Source: Parachlorella kessleri (Eukaryota; Chlorophyta; Trebouxiophyceae; Chlorellales; Chlorellaceae). From it: 18,893 nucleotides of DNA. A program made the translations under genes and the position numbers. The notes under the pieces were generated by a model. It did not search any database, had not been told where the DNA came from, and was given only the letters and a program-made list of their open reading frames with translations. The stretch spans positions 1 to 18,893 of the forward strand of contig BBXU01001886.1 in the NCBI GenBank assembly GCA_001598975.1, read 5' to 3'. Within the stretch, counting starts at the first letter, position 1, and every line of letters starts with the position of its first letter. Of this stretch, positions 1-10,536 are shown in pieces.

Positions 1-41
1 CCCCCCCCCAACCCCACCCACCCACCCACGCACCACCTCAC
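1..41. repeat. C-rich low-complexity start of ATPase intron 14
   Basis: A C run followed by CCCA-type repeats, ending in the GT donor (AC at 40-41 on the plus strand) after ATPase exon 14. It is intron sequence; no gene is seen in it. Confidence 0.7.
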
Positions 42-3000
42 CTGGTTGAACTGGTCAAACAGCTCCCGGGTGAGCGGCTCCTCCTTGCCGTTAATCATGA
101 TCTTGGTGCACATGCGGATCACCCTCTCCGGGGCCCCCTTGAGCACCATCAGGGGTGCGGTCTTGGGGCCCGCATCCTCCGGCCGATGGATGGACAGCTG
201 CCACTTGTTGGTGGAGTTGAACTTGATCTCATGCAGCTTGGGGTTGGCCCTGGAGAGGCAGTGACAGCAGGTGGTAGTTGGTGAAGAGTGACCTACTTCA
301 CGTAGCAGCTTGGGGTTGGCCCTGTGGGTGTGGTGACAACAGGTGAAAGGTTGCTTTAGTAGACTTAAGACTATTTCGAGTAGTAGGTGGTAAGACTGTA
401 AAGCAGTGGCACAACACGGCAGCAGCTTCAGTGCGCGGATATCGGCATCGCAGGTCCATACGAGGTAGCTTGGGATGGCTACCCTGAGGCAGGCTGCAGT
501 GATGCAACCCCCACTGCTGCTGCAGTAAGGTCCGAGTCCGCATAGGTTGAGAACGTGGTGCACTGTCGCGCCTTGCAAGGGAGGTATACTGCACTAGGAG
601 GTACCCTTCACCCATCCACAGTGCCCAGTGCCCACTGCACATCTCAAGGTGTCACTGCAAGCCATAGGCTCCCCCCCCCTCAAAACACACCCACCCACCC
701 ACCCACACCACACACCAAATTCAGATGGTCCTGGTAGCTACCCCCAGCAGCCAGCACACCCACCCGCCGCTGCGCTACGCTCCAGCCTTCGACCATGCTC
801 ACTCCTGGACCCCTCACCCGCTTGCGGCAGCTGCTTACCCATTGTGCTGTGCTGCGCTGCGCTCTGCTGTGCTGTGCTGCACACCCCCTTGAACCCTGCT
901 CACCCCCGGACCCTCACTCATGGTACTCGGTCAACCACTGTGCTGTGCTGTGCTGTGCTGCATACCCCCTTGAACCCTGCTCACCCCCGGACCCCCCACT
1001 CACTCGTGGTAGTCGGTCACGTCCCTCAGCATCTCCACACACTTGATGAGGCCGCTCTCCGAGGCGTCCCCGGTGCAGTTCAGGTCCAGCATGTTGAAGT
1101 CCGGGTCCTCAAGGGCCTTGGCCTGCAGAAAGGTCAATTATCACAAAAACAAAAAAAATGTCTCAGCTGCAGCATGTTGACGTCTGGGTCCTCCATGTCC
1201 TTGGCCTGCACTCATCCCAATACACAAGGACCTAGGCTCCAAAAGTTCTATAGGTTCCAAAATTTCCAAAACTTCCAAAGGTTCCAAAGGGGAAAGTCAA
1301 GAAACACTAGCTCCGGGCCTCCCCCGCCTTGTTGTGAAAGATAGATACATCAAGGGGTCTCAGCTCTGAACCTCCATGACCTTGCCTTGCACAAGCCCAG
1401 TACTACCGGAGTACCACCAGCCTTCCAGGGCCCCGGCCTGCAGTTATTCACACGATTTCAGCCGATTTCAGCCACTCAGATGATGCAAATGCCCGGGCCC
1501 AGGCCGCAGGGCCTTGACTCACCAGGTTGATGGCCGGCTTCTCGTCGTCATTGGGGTCCTTCAGGATGAAGCGTGAGTTGTTGCACAGCGTGGCGACCTT
1601 CTGGAGTTGCACCCAGGTTGGATCCTGCCAGGCAAGCAGCACCCACAAGACAGGGTTAGCAACAGTGCTTAACGATTAATATCAAGGAAGAGCCCCTTTT
1701 AAAGCCCCCAGGGTCAAATCCAGGTGGGTCCCGCCCAGGCAAGCGCTAGTAAGCCTTGGAAGCTCTCCTAGAATTGCACACATGATAGGTTTCCCACCGG
1801 CAAATGGAATGACCAGTTGCAGCCAGCTGCACGCCAGCAACACCCAAAGTGTTGCGAAGTGAAGGAGATTTTTAGCATGTGTACGGCAGTCAAAGCCTGC
1901 CATATATAGCACACAGCCCCCCTGCAGTGCGTTGCTGCGGTAGGCTTATACACGGTTGGAAATGCATATACACATGCATCCATGTATATGTCATGTACCT
2001 CTGGGTTGTACACTGGCCCGTGCTGGGTGGCTGCCTTCATCACTGTCCGCCAGTGCTGGCGGTTGCGCGCAGCGGGCACCTGCAGAAGACACATGCCTCC
2101 CACTGTAGGCAGAGCGATAACAAGGAGCTATCATCTCAGCAAACGGCAGTGGTAGTCTGCCGTGGGCAGCATGTAAAGCGTGCTCTGAGCTGCACCAGCT
2201 GCACTTGTGCCACAGGTCCAAGTAAGCTGTGGCGGGATCGGGCATGGCATCTGATACTCAGATCCGCCTGGAACCAAGTCGCACCTGCACTAGCTCTCGG
2301 TTGTACCAGGCGTGCTGCACCGTCATGCGGTTCTGGGTGAGCGTGCCCGTCTTGTCGCTGGCAATCACAGTCGTGCTGCACCAAACAGATAATACAAGGG
2401 CGCAAAATCTTGACAAGGGTACGGTTAATACTGAGAGAACCATGCCTGCCTTTGCAAATAAGGCAATGGGATTGAGCAGATGTTGTATTTGGCAGTAAAG
2501 GCAGGTGAGGCCCCCACAGCGCCAAAGTAGTGTAAGTGAATCATCCGTGCAACGGTAGCATTGTGTAAACGAGCATGCCTGGCTTCAGTTTCCACAAAAG
2601 CCATGGCAGCACGCCCAATATTGCCAGCAAACACAAGGAAGATGCAGCCCAGCCTACCTCGGCACAGCACCGTGGCAGGTCCCACCTGCCCAGGTTTTCC
2701 ATGGGGGCATGCCCCTCACCAGCAGCACATCCATGCCAGGGGGGGACCTTGACGGCATGGCATAGCACAGCACGCACAGCACAGCGGCTGCTCCCACCTG
2801 CCCAGGTTCTCCACCGAGGGCATGCCCTTCACCAGCACGTTCTTGGAGTACATGTGCTTGGCAGAGAGCGACAGGGAGACGATGAGGGTGATGAGGAGGC
2901 CCTCGGGCACCGTACCCACGATGATGCCGATCGCAAACACCACCATGTCGATGGCGGGGGCGTTGGCGGCAAGGGTGCCGATCAGTATGAACGCCACACC

Positions 3001-6000
3001 TGCGTGCATGCGGCGGCGTGGCACGGTGGTCTGTCTGCAGGCTTTGCACGGGCACGGGCTTGGGCACAGGCAGAATGCTTGGCATCCTGCCGAGCCCACC
3101 ACTGTAACTGGTAGCTGGTGAGTTCAACAGGACGAAACTGCTGTGCATGCAAACTGCCGATAGCCAAGTTAGCCGTGCCGCCCGCGAGGCACTGGTTAAG
3201 GAAAGCAATCATCCATTCAGCTGGCGTGGGTTTTGCGCCCATCTCAGGCCAAGGGCAAGGCGGGGAGGGCAGCCGTCCCCGGTGCATGCCACAGGCAGCG
3301 GCGCAACTCAGGGAACCCCGGCCGCCATCTGGGGCCCTGATCAACAAAAAACAATAGAAACACGCCCAGGCCTGGTCAACCTGAGGCCCTGGTCAACTCA
3401 CCAATCACAATGGCAATGACAGAGATGATCTTGATGAAGATATCCACCTCAATCTGGAACTGAGTCTTGTCATTGGAACCTGCCAGGGGTGCATGTACGT
3501 CGCATCAGCTTGCTGACGAGGCTGCCCAACATTCCCATGCCAACGATGATACTGGTTGCATGCACAACTTGCCGCTATGCATCATATCCCTGCCAAACCA
3601 ATGTCCTGGGGTGGCCGCCGCCAGTGCCCATGCCGCAACGTACCGCTGCACCCTACCGTTCCACGACTGTACCGCACCTGTCTCCATGGCCAGGCCTGCG
3701 ATCTGGCCCATGACGGTCTTATCCCCCGTGGCAATCACCACCGCCCGCCCGCTGCCGCTGGTGGCAATAGTGGTGTAGAACATGAGGTTGGAGGACTCCA
3801 GGGGTGTCACGATGAGGTTCCCCTGGGCGTCCTTGTCCAGCTCTGGGTACCGCTCCTGCAGTCAGGTTGGCAGCAGCACTGTGTCCACGTCAGAAGTCTA
3901 TAGAGGCCTCAAGGGGGTGGACAGGTGGATCTCCGATGGCAGCCTTGCTCGCTCTGGAAGGGTACTGCTGCATCAAGGTGGTGAAGCGCACATTGCTCTT
4001 AGTTGTTGACGAGCGTGTGCCTACCTGAGCTTCAGACTCGCCCGTCAGGGACGAGTTGTCAACCTTGAGGTCGATGGCTGACACAACTCGCATGTCTGCG
4101 GGCACCTGGTCCCCATCCTGGATTTCTACCACGTCACCTGCAGAGCCAGAAGTCGTGATTTCATGCCCTGGCCTCATATCATTGACAGAGGCTGTAAGCT
4201 GCAGAGTGTGAGCCTGCATTGATCTCAGGTCGGCACCTGACTAATCTGGGAGGACCACCATCACGTCACCAGCGCCGCAGGCACACCATCGATGCCTCCC
4301 AAAGAAACAAATGACGCGTTAGGGGTTTGCTGGAGTCTTCGCAGCGTCACCCCCACAGCCAACTAGTGTCAGACAGCAAGCAACCTGGGCAGTTACATGA
4401 AGGCAACAATACCTCGCCCTTCCCATGCTCCTAATGTGGATGTACAACACAACCCCTATCCCTCAGCCCCCACCACTTCTGCCAAGGGTAGGATGGTCAA
4501 GCAGTGCAAACCCATGATGACGCATGAGTCACCGGCTCCTCAAGATCTCGCCCTGCCAGGGGGTGCCTGTTGCGCCCCCTGGCTGGCATGACCGACATGA
4601 CTAGTGGCATGACCCACCCGGCACCAGCTCCTCCGCATCCAGCACCACCAGGTGCCCATCTCTGAGCACCCGACACTTCTTGGGGACCAGCTTCTTGAAT
4701 CCCTCCATCACATTCTCCGCCTTGGCTTCCGTCAGGTAGCCAAAGGTGGCTGCGTGGGGTTAGCAGCGTCACTTGAGTTCTGCTACAGACGGCTGAGGGC
4801 GGCTGCCAGGCGGTTGCAACGGTGCTTTGCACCAGTGAGCAGAGGGGCCCCCAGCAAAACGAGGCTGCCTGGGAGACCATGACAACACCATGTGTCATAG
4901 GTTAGGTGTACGCAGCTGTGCAGGCTAGGGTTGGTCGTACCTCACCAGATGCCAGTTCGTCAAGTTACCAGCAGCAACAGCAGGGCCCACAGCAGTGGCT
5001 AGCTTACCTGAGACAATGACCACTAGGAACAGCACCACCCCCAGGTAGAGGTTGGTGGCATCCTCACTGTCGATGCTGTATGCCACAAAGCACAGAACCC
5101 CTGCACAGCACACACAGCCGCGGCAGTCTCACCAGATGTTCACAGGACGGGTGGAGCGGGTGGTGGCATGCATGGTGTGCTTGTGCCCAGCCCTGTAGGC
5201 CCAGGCGAACCCCAACATTGGTCGACTGCAAGCTGACGACATGCAAAGGCGCTCGATCTTGGAAATGAGGTAGCAGTCAGAGGTTGAGGATGGTAGCCCT
5301 GTAGCCCCTACAGGCTGCAATCCCTGCTGAACAGCAAGACCAGGTTCTAGGGGGTCTTTGACAGCACAGCGCCCACTTGTAAGGATGGAGTCACAACTCA
5401 CCGCCAGCCATGAGCAGGAGCATAAAGATGTTGGCATACTGCATGAGGTACTTGATGTACCAGGGGGTGGTAGGGGGAGGGGTCAGCCGGTTCCAGCCAT
5501 ACTTGTTCCGGTTTTGCAGCACCTACGAGGGAAGGCAAGGGGGACATTCAGTGCAGGGACACAAGGCCGCAAGGTGCGCAGGAGGCCATCGCCAGCAAAG
5601 CAAAGACTAGCTGCCTGGCAAGTTACGCAGCCAACCCCATTCTGGCCAACGTGGCATTGGCAAGCTGGTGCACTGCCTCATTCAAGCACTGACTGTGTGC
5701 TGCTCAAAGTATCAGCACTTCCACCCATCCCCTACAGAGTGCCTGCCTAACCCCTCTCACTGCCTCTCACTGCGACGCCTCAAGCCCTGCCCCAGTTCAT
5801 TCCATCAGCCCCACCTGCGCCCCCGAAAGCCCCTCCGTGGGGCTGCTGCCATAGTATTCATACAGCTTGTCTATGGGCCAGGTGTGCTCGGTGAAGTCCA
5901 CATCCTTGCGCAGCTTGTCTGCCCGTGACTCGGAAGCTCTGCAGCCACATCAAACCCACCCCCAGCAGCTCGGTTAGCTGCAATGTGCTTTGACAGGCAA

Positions 6001-6372
6001 CGTACAAGGGGCTGGTGAAAACCAATGTCCCTGCAACTGCACTGGACGAAGAACAGGGGAGGGCAAAAAAAGCCAGCCTGCCAGCAGAGTATATCAGCAT
6101 ACAAGGGCAGCTCTGACGGTCGGCCTGTGCGGACGGCAGGCGTCCTCCAGGCAGCCTTACCCGCGCTTGAGGAAGCTCAGGGAGTTTGAGAGCTTCTTGG
6201 ATAGGCCCTTCAAGGATCCCACAGAGTCCTTGGTAGTGCCAGCCGAGTCCGCGACACTTGGGGCATGGTTAGCAGGGGTAGCAGGAGCCCCGACAGAGTG
6301 CTGGTGGTCTGGGCTGTCAATATTCACTATAGTAACACGTGGGGTCTCCCCAGCAGCACCAGCGCCCGACAT
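42..6372 (-). CDS. Type IIC P-type ATPase alpha subunit (Na+/K+- or H+/K+-ATPase-like), N-terminal 618 residues, partial
   Basis: Predicted cation pump of the Na+/K+-ATPase alpha class, probably in the plasma membrane. Exons in transcript order: 6372-6161, 5938-5815, 5522-5402, 5100-5008, 4749-4618, 4137-4025, 3855-3678, 3479-3402, 2999-2798, 2375-2285, 2079-1999, 1624-1523, 1122-1004, 249-42. Every junction keeps frame and has GT-AG borders. Residues 1-70 are a low-complexity Ser/Thr/Ala-rich tail. The canonical order follows: an N-terminal region with [14 protein letters not shown]1 and M2, actuator TGES at 259-262, M3, M4 with PEGLL at 382-386, phosphorylation site [14 protein letters not shown] with the acceptor Asp at 425, GDASES at 527-532 and the nucleotide-site KGAPERV at 586. 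PEGLL and [13 protein letters not shown] point to the IIC class rather than SERCA, PMCA or H+-ATPases. The P-domain hinge, M5-M10 and the ion-site residues there lie beyond the left edge, so Na+/K+ versus H+/K+ use cannot be judged. No beta subunit is in the window. The start is the first ATG that joins in frame to exon 2; an upstream non-coding exon is possible. Confidence 0.93.
233..324 (-). repeat. 72-bp-offset duplication of the exon 14 splice acceptor
   Basis: The 20-base segment at 233-252, which spans the start of ATPase exon 14 and its AG acceptor, recurs identically at 305-324. The offset is exactly 72 bp. The upstream copy also has a usable acceptor (exon start 321) behind a pyrimidine-leaning stretch. 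The 24 codons this would add have no stop and keep the frame, so it could be a second, in-frame acceptor. The proximal acceptor (exon start 249) gives the family-typical protein. Confidence 0.8.
841..1020. repeat. Tandem repeat of CTGTG-rich unit reaching into ATPase exon 13
   Basis: Two imperfect units of about 90 bp, roughly 841-933 and 935-1020. Each has a (TGTGC)n-like tract, then an identical CCCCCTTGAACCCTGCTCAC block and GGACCC. Each ends in a CTCACTC(A/G)TGGTA-like stretch. In the right unit that last stretch is the real 3' end and GT donor of ATPase exon 13 (exon end 1004). The left unit is a degraded copy of it inside intron 13. Confidence 0.7.
1168..1210 (-). repeat. Degraded copy of ATPase exon 13 5' end inside intron 12
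   Basis: This stretch closely matches 1087-1127, the first codons of exon 13 with their AG acceptor, shifted by 83 bp. Read on the minus strand after its own AG it gives [14 protein letters not shown] against the exon's [14 protein letters not shown]. It then runs into a stop in the A-rich tract near 1141-1160. It is a pseudo-exon, not part of the coding chain. Confidence 0.7.
2681..2732 (-). repeat. Degraded copy of ATPase exon 9 3' end inside intron 9
   Basis: 2681-2732 resembles 2793-2845, the last codons of exon 9 plus its GT donor, at an offset of 112 bp. The first 16 bases are identical. The copy reads [12 protein letters not shown] where the exon reads [11 protein letters not shown]: a one-base deletion shifts the frame. 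It would make a truncated product if used. Confidence 0.7.
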
Positions 6373-7234
6373 GTCTCTGACAGGTCAGGTTGCCAGCTGT
6401 TGGCGTGCCTATGTGCTGCCTGCATGCCAGCATGGCAAGCACAGTAACCTGTCATGACGCTGCACTCAATACAGTTGGCAAGCTTTATGTGCATGTTGCT
6501 GCAGTAGGGATGTGCGCTTCTCCTTCCAAGGTGGCCTAGCACTGAGGGTACACTGCGTGAGGCCCAGGACACGCGTGGCTGTAGCCCTACCTACTACGCC
6601 ACCAGCGCCGCCCCGCCTAGCTGGTCAGCCCCTCTTGAACCGTTCCTGACAGAATGTAGTCGACCCCCTAGGCTGTAGAGCCTTTCCACGCAGGAGGTGG
6701 GGAATGCGCCGACCACCTACGGCTGATGGCGACTCTCTGGGTGGCGGCCAGAAAACACGCCACTAATGGATCCCGATCGCTGCAAAGCTGCGAAACCCTT
6801 GGGCGGGGCAGCACCTCTCTCCTCAAGGAATAATTTGGTGGGATGCCCTGGCGCAGCGATCACATGACTGTACCGCCATCGCGGGAGCTACCGCCCAGGC
6901 AATTTGATTGCTTATAGGCACAAGACGTTGAAGACGGCCACACTAGGTGCCTAGACGGTGAAGCGCAGTCGCCACGCTGATCGCGCGACTGCGCTGCGCA
7001 GAAGGGCGGGAGGGGTCCTAGACCAGACTGGCACCCCAGAGGCTGTGAGACGTTTGATACTCCTATGTGATCACTAGTAAGCGCTGTAGTCCACTTTCTT
7101 GCGGCGTCTCTAGTTGCCATGGTCTGGGTAAGTTGGGCATGGCTGCCATGGCAATAGCTGTTTGCTTGCCAGCTGGCGCGTCATGGGTGATGATACGACA
7201 GTGAGGAGTATTGGCTGCAGATGTAGGCAGTCCC
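6373..7234. promoter_or_regulatory. Divergent intergenic region between the ATPase and RPC8 genes
   Basis: These 862 bp separate the ATPase start codon (minus) from the RPC8 start codon (plus). They must hold both 5' UTRs and promoters, unless there are non-coding first exons. I see no convincing TATA box, tRNA, repeat or conserved coding stretch. The open frames here have no family resemblance. Confidence 0.5.
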
Positions 7235-9641
7235 ATGTTCATCCTGTCCACCTTGGAGGACAACGTCCGGGTAGCACCACAGGTGCAGCACCATGGCATG
7301 CTGGCTTGTCTTGTAGCATGCAGGCAGGGGGCCAGGGGAGGGTGATGCAGTCAACGGACCTGCTGCCAGGTGTGGGGAGCACTCCCTGGGCCACCGGGGC
7401 TAGCCACTTGCGCCCTCCACGCCTCACAGGCTAGGGCCAGCAAAGCAAAGTCAGTCCCACCCCGCTAGCAACCCTGCTTTCACCAAGTGCAGCCCTGCTT
7501 CCGCCGCCAGCCTGCAGGAGCTAGGCAAGCCAGCTGAGGCAGCCATCACCGCAGTGCTCGAAAAGACTTTCCTAGACAGGGTCATCCCCGGCCTCGGCCT
7601 GGTCGTCACCCTCTATGACATCCTGGAGGTAGATGGCGGCTTTGTGTACCACAGTGACGGCGGGGCGCACTACCGGGTCAGGTTCAGGGTGGTGGTCTTC
7701 AGGCCCTTCCTGGAGGAGCTGATTGTGGGCAAAGTCACCCACATGGATGAGTGAGTGCTGAGCCTGGGGTGCCATCACACGCTTTCGGGCCTGCGGCATG
7801 GTACTAGGCTGAATTTGCTGCCAGCACGGTCGCATCTGCGGCACATGCTCTGTCTGTTGCTGTAGGAATCAAAGTGGTTGATTCAACCTGGTACTGTGAT
7901 GGTTGACTGGCTAGAAGCAGAGAGGGCATGCCCTGCTGCGGTACCCCAGGCTGCGTCGCCTGTTATGGGGGCTCGGCCAAGTCGGGTGGCGTTCATGTTT
8001 AAGGAGGAGCCACGCATGCCAGTGCGAGGTGCTTGCGCCTTTAGTGTGGGGCAGGTCATGCAGCAGGGAAGGCTCCTGTGGTCATTGGGGTCAGCTGTTG
8101 CCAACCCTAATTGCGCAAAGTGAGTTCAATGGAACGCAGTGTTGCTGTGTCACGTCCTACTGGCACTGCATGTAGGGCGGGGGTGCATGTCAGCCTGGGC
8201 TTTTTTGAGGATGTAGTCATACCCGACTACGGCCTCCCTGAGCCCTCCTTCTACAAAGAGGACGAAAAGGTTAGTAAGCTGCTTGCCCCTTGACTGAGTG
8301 TGTGTGTGAGGAGAGGGACGTAGACGCCTTCATGTCTTGCTGTTTACTCAATTTACATGGCTTAAAGCAGGTGTAGTCAGGACTGCTGCTGACGTTGGGC
8401 GGAACTTCTGGTGCCCGTGTTGCATGGGCAGGTCGTGTTTTTCAGCTACTGCACACATGCTTGCCTGCTGCACTGCCATCTATGTAACCCTATGCTTCCT
8501 GTGCCCCGCTGCCACGCTTTGGTGCTGGGTGACTGCCTGTACGGTCACTTATTTCATGTTATAACATGATCTGCACACCGCTTTGTCACCCATTCAATAC
8601 TCTGTCTCTTATTTTGCTACTTTGCAACCCACAATACGCTGCGCTAAGCAGGTGTGGATTTGGCGCCTGGAAGGGAACGACCTCTACTTTGAGAAGGGTA
8701 TGCCCCTGCGCCTGAAGGTGCAGGTAGGTATCCCCTGGTATCCTTCTGCCTGCCTCCTACGTTGCTGACATATATGTGAGCCATGGTATGCGCCCAGCAG
8801 AATGTGATTACGTGAGGCGGGCCCAGATGTTGAAGCAAGGAACATATAGCAACACAGCAGTCGCCAGACCTCCCGGGACTCCCTGCTAGGACAGTCGTGG
8901 TGGCGTCCTGGTTTTGTTGTGCACACTTCCCTTCAAGTTGACTATCCCAAATAGCTTCCAGCATTGGCAGTTCACTTTGTTGTTCGTCATCCCGCTGCGG
9001 GCTAGGTGTGCTTCAACCACCTCCCAATATACCCTGCCCGCAGGCTGTGAAGTTCCATGGCGCGCCTACACTGCTGGAGCAGCAGGCCATGCGAGAAGCG
9101 GAGCAGCCGGTAAGCAGCCCTGCAAGTGCCACTGCGCGTGGCAGGTGTTTGGTAGGAATGGCAGGTCGTGCGAACACAAGAGAAGCGGGGTGCGGTGGAC
9201 TGACAGGGCTGGATGTGGCTGTGCTCTGGGGCTTGCTTGAGTTTGGAGTCAGTAGGGCTCACCTCGAGACTAGCTGAGGCGACTGGAGCAGCAGCACTGC
9301 TGGTATACTACAACAGCCTGCAGACCTCTCAGGCATGCTTGTTGATATCAGCAGGTGGTGCTAGTGGCAACATGCCGGTTAGACTCCGTTGAAAAGAGAG
9401 AGCGCTGGGAACATGCCTGACATTCCCAAGCCATGCCTGCCACCACCTGGCCCAACTTATAACTAAGACCACCTGGCCGAAGCCATGCCTAACACCCCCT
9501 GGCCTGGCCTGCTGCCTGCAGGTGCTGGGGACCAAGCAGCGGCCCTTTGTCCCCATGGAGGTGGTCGGCAAGGCTGATGGGGATGGGCTGGGCATGGTGC
9601 ACTGGTTCTCACCTGGCGACGAGGACGGCATGATGGAGTAG
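7235..9641 (+). CDS. RPC8: DNA-directed RNA polymerase III subunit RPC8/RPC25 (POLR3H)
   Basis: Nuclear Pol III stalk subunit, which pairs with RPC9/RPC17 and is needed for initiation on tRNA, 5S and U6 genes. Exons: 7235-7282, 7518-7750, 8176-8269, 8652-8723, 9044-9109, 9522-9641, giving 210 aa; plant and animal homologues are about 200 aa. All introns are GT-AG and in phase. Exon 1 encodes MFILSTLEDNVRVAPQ, the conserved RPB7-type N-terminus, which fixes the start. Exon 2 carries LGLVVTLYDILEV and the YRVRFRVVVFRPFLEELIVGK tip-domain strands. Exon 3 carries GVHVSLGFFEDVVIP, the hallmark of the Pol III paralogue as opposed to RPB7 or RPA43. Exon 4 has VWIWRLEGNDLYFEKG. The last exon ends GLGMVHWFSPGDEDGMME, with an acidic tail past the tryptophan where some homologues stop soon after. 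No TGTAA was found close behind the stop. Confidence 0.94.
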
Positions 9642-10185
9642 CGACAAAAGTCTGCTAGGCTCTTTGCAGGGTTATTGTTGGTTGCAAGCTAGGTTAACGA
9701 CCATGATGGAGTAGCCGATTGCAGGGGGCGGGAGCTTGCTGATGGTGGCAGGCGGTGCACATTGAGGAATGAGTCAGGGGCGACTGTTCTAACGGTGCTG
9801 GCTGTGGGTATGCTTGATAGTGTAGGAGTAAGAATTGGCAGGTAGCGCTTTCTAACAGATAGATAGGCAGGGGTGAACTGCAGTGACAGGGCTGGATGCA
9901 AGCATGCATCTGAGTCATGCCTGAGTATTGATACAGAAGTTCTCTCCGTGAAACAAGCTAGTATTTGCAGTTTTCCGCATGCTTGTTTACCGAACCCACT
10001 GTCAGGGCATCCGCCTTTTTGCAGATGCTAGCTTGGGCATCTGCTGACGACGATTGCGCTTTCCTGTGTTCCCATAGGGATACGCCACTTGCATTCGGAG
10101 ATGTAGGCCTGCATTTGTTGAGGTGGCAGGCAATGCGAACAGAGAGGTAGGGGTGAACTGTACTGGGCATGCGTTGCTTGAGACC
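9160..10185 (+). repeat. Small dispersed repeat, three diverged copies
   Basis: Three related stretches lie at about 9160-9214 (RPC8 intron 5), 9836-9900 and 10124-10185 (intergenic). The shared core is GGCAGG, then a spacer with GCGAACA or CTAACAGA, AGAGAGG-like, GGGGTGAACTG, and in two copies CAGGGCTGGATG. All are in the same orientation. No ends or coding capacity can be defined. Confidence 0.5.
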
Positions 10186-10536
10186 TGGCAGAAACACTAT
10201 AGATGCAGTGGAAGCAGCGGCCGCTCTGGTGGGGCCAATGCCAGTTTGCTGTTGATGGGGCCCACTTGTGGGGGACTCACGGCAGCTTAGACAGGTGGCG
10301 ATACGCTACTATACTATACTGGACAATGCGCATGGACGCCTGAGCTCACCTGAGGTGTTTGGGTGTGTGTTGGGACGCATGCAAGTTGGCTCCCCCTTAG
10401 CGATGCTGCTGCACTGCAACGGCACATGTTACACATCTCGGGATCTGTACAGGACCCTTCCCCATCTAGTTCAGACGGCCTGGCACTCAGAGCCGCCATG
10501 CCAAGGCAGCAGCTAATACCATAACTGCAGCACAAG
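9642..10536. other. Convergent intergenic region between RPC8 and EMC3
   Basis: These 895 bp hold the 3' ends of two convergent genes. Besides the dispersed repeat and a 14-base copy of the RPC8 stop region (9629-9642 recurs at 9702-9715), I see no gene, RNA or mobile element here. Confidence 0.55.
10429..10433 (-). terminator. Candidate EMC3 polyadenylation signal TGTAA
   Basis: TTACA on the plus strand reads TGTAA on the minus strand, about 105 nt after the EMC3 stop codon. TGTAA is the usual poly(A) signal of Chlamydomonas-type algae. A five-base motif is weak evidence by itself. Confidence 0.4.

Noticed and set aside
628..1344. Plus-strand open frame of 238 codons
   Set aside because: It is antisense to ATPase exon 13 and made of low-complexity CTGTG and CCCA repeats.
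6860..7120. Minus-strand open frame in the ATPase/RPC8 intergenic region
   Set aside because: No recognisable motif or exon borders; open frames of this length are expected by chance in GC-rich DNA.
7283..7517. RPC8 starting in exon 2 at an internal codon
   Set aside because: An upstream exon (7235-7282) supplies the conserved MFILSTLEDNVRV N-terminus with an in-phase GT-AG intron, so the later start was dropped.
7878..8123. Open frame inside RPC8 intron 2
   Set aside because: The RPC8 chain is complete and in phase without it, and it resembles no known protein.
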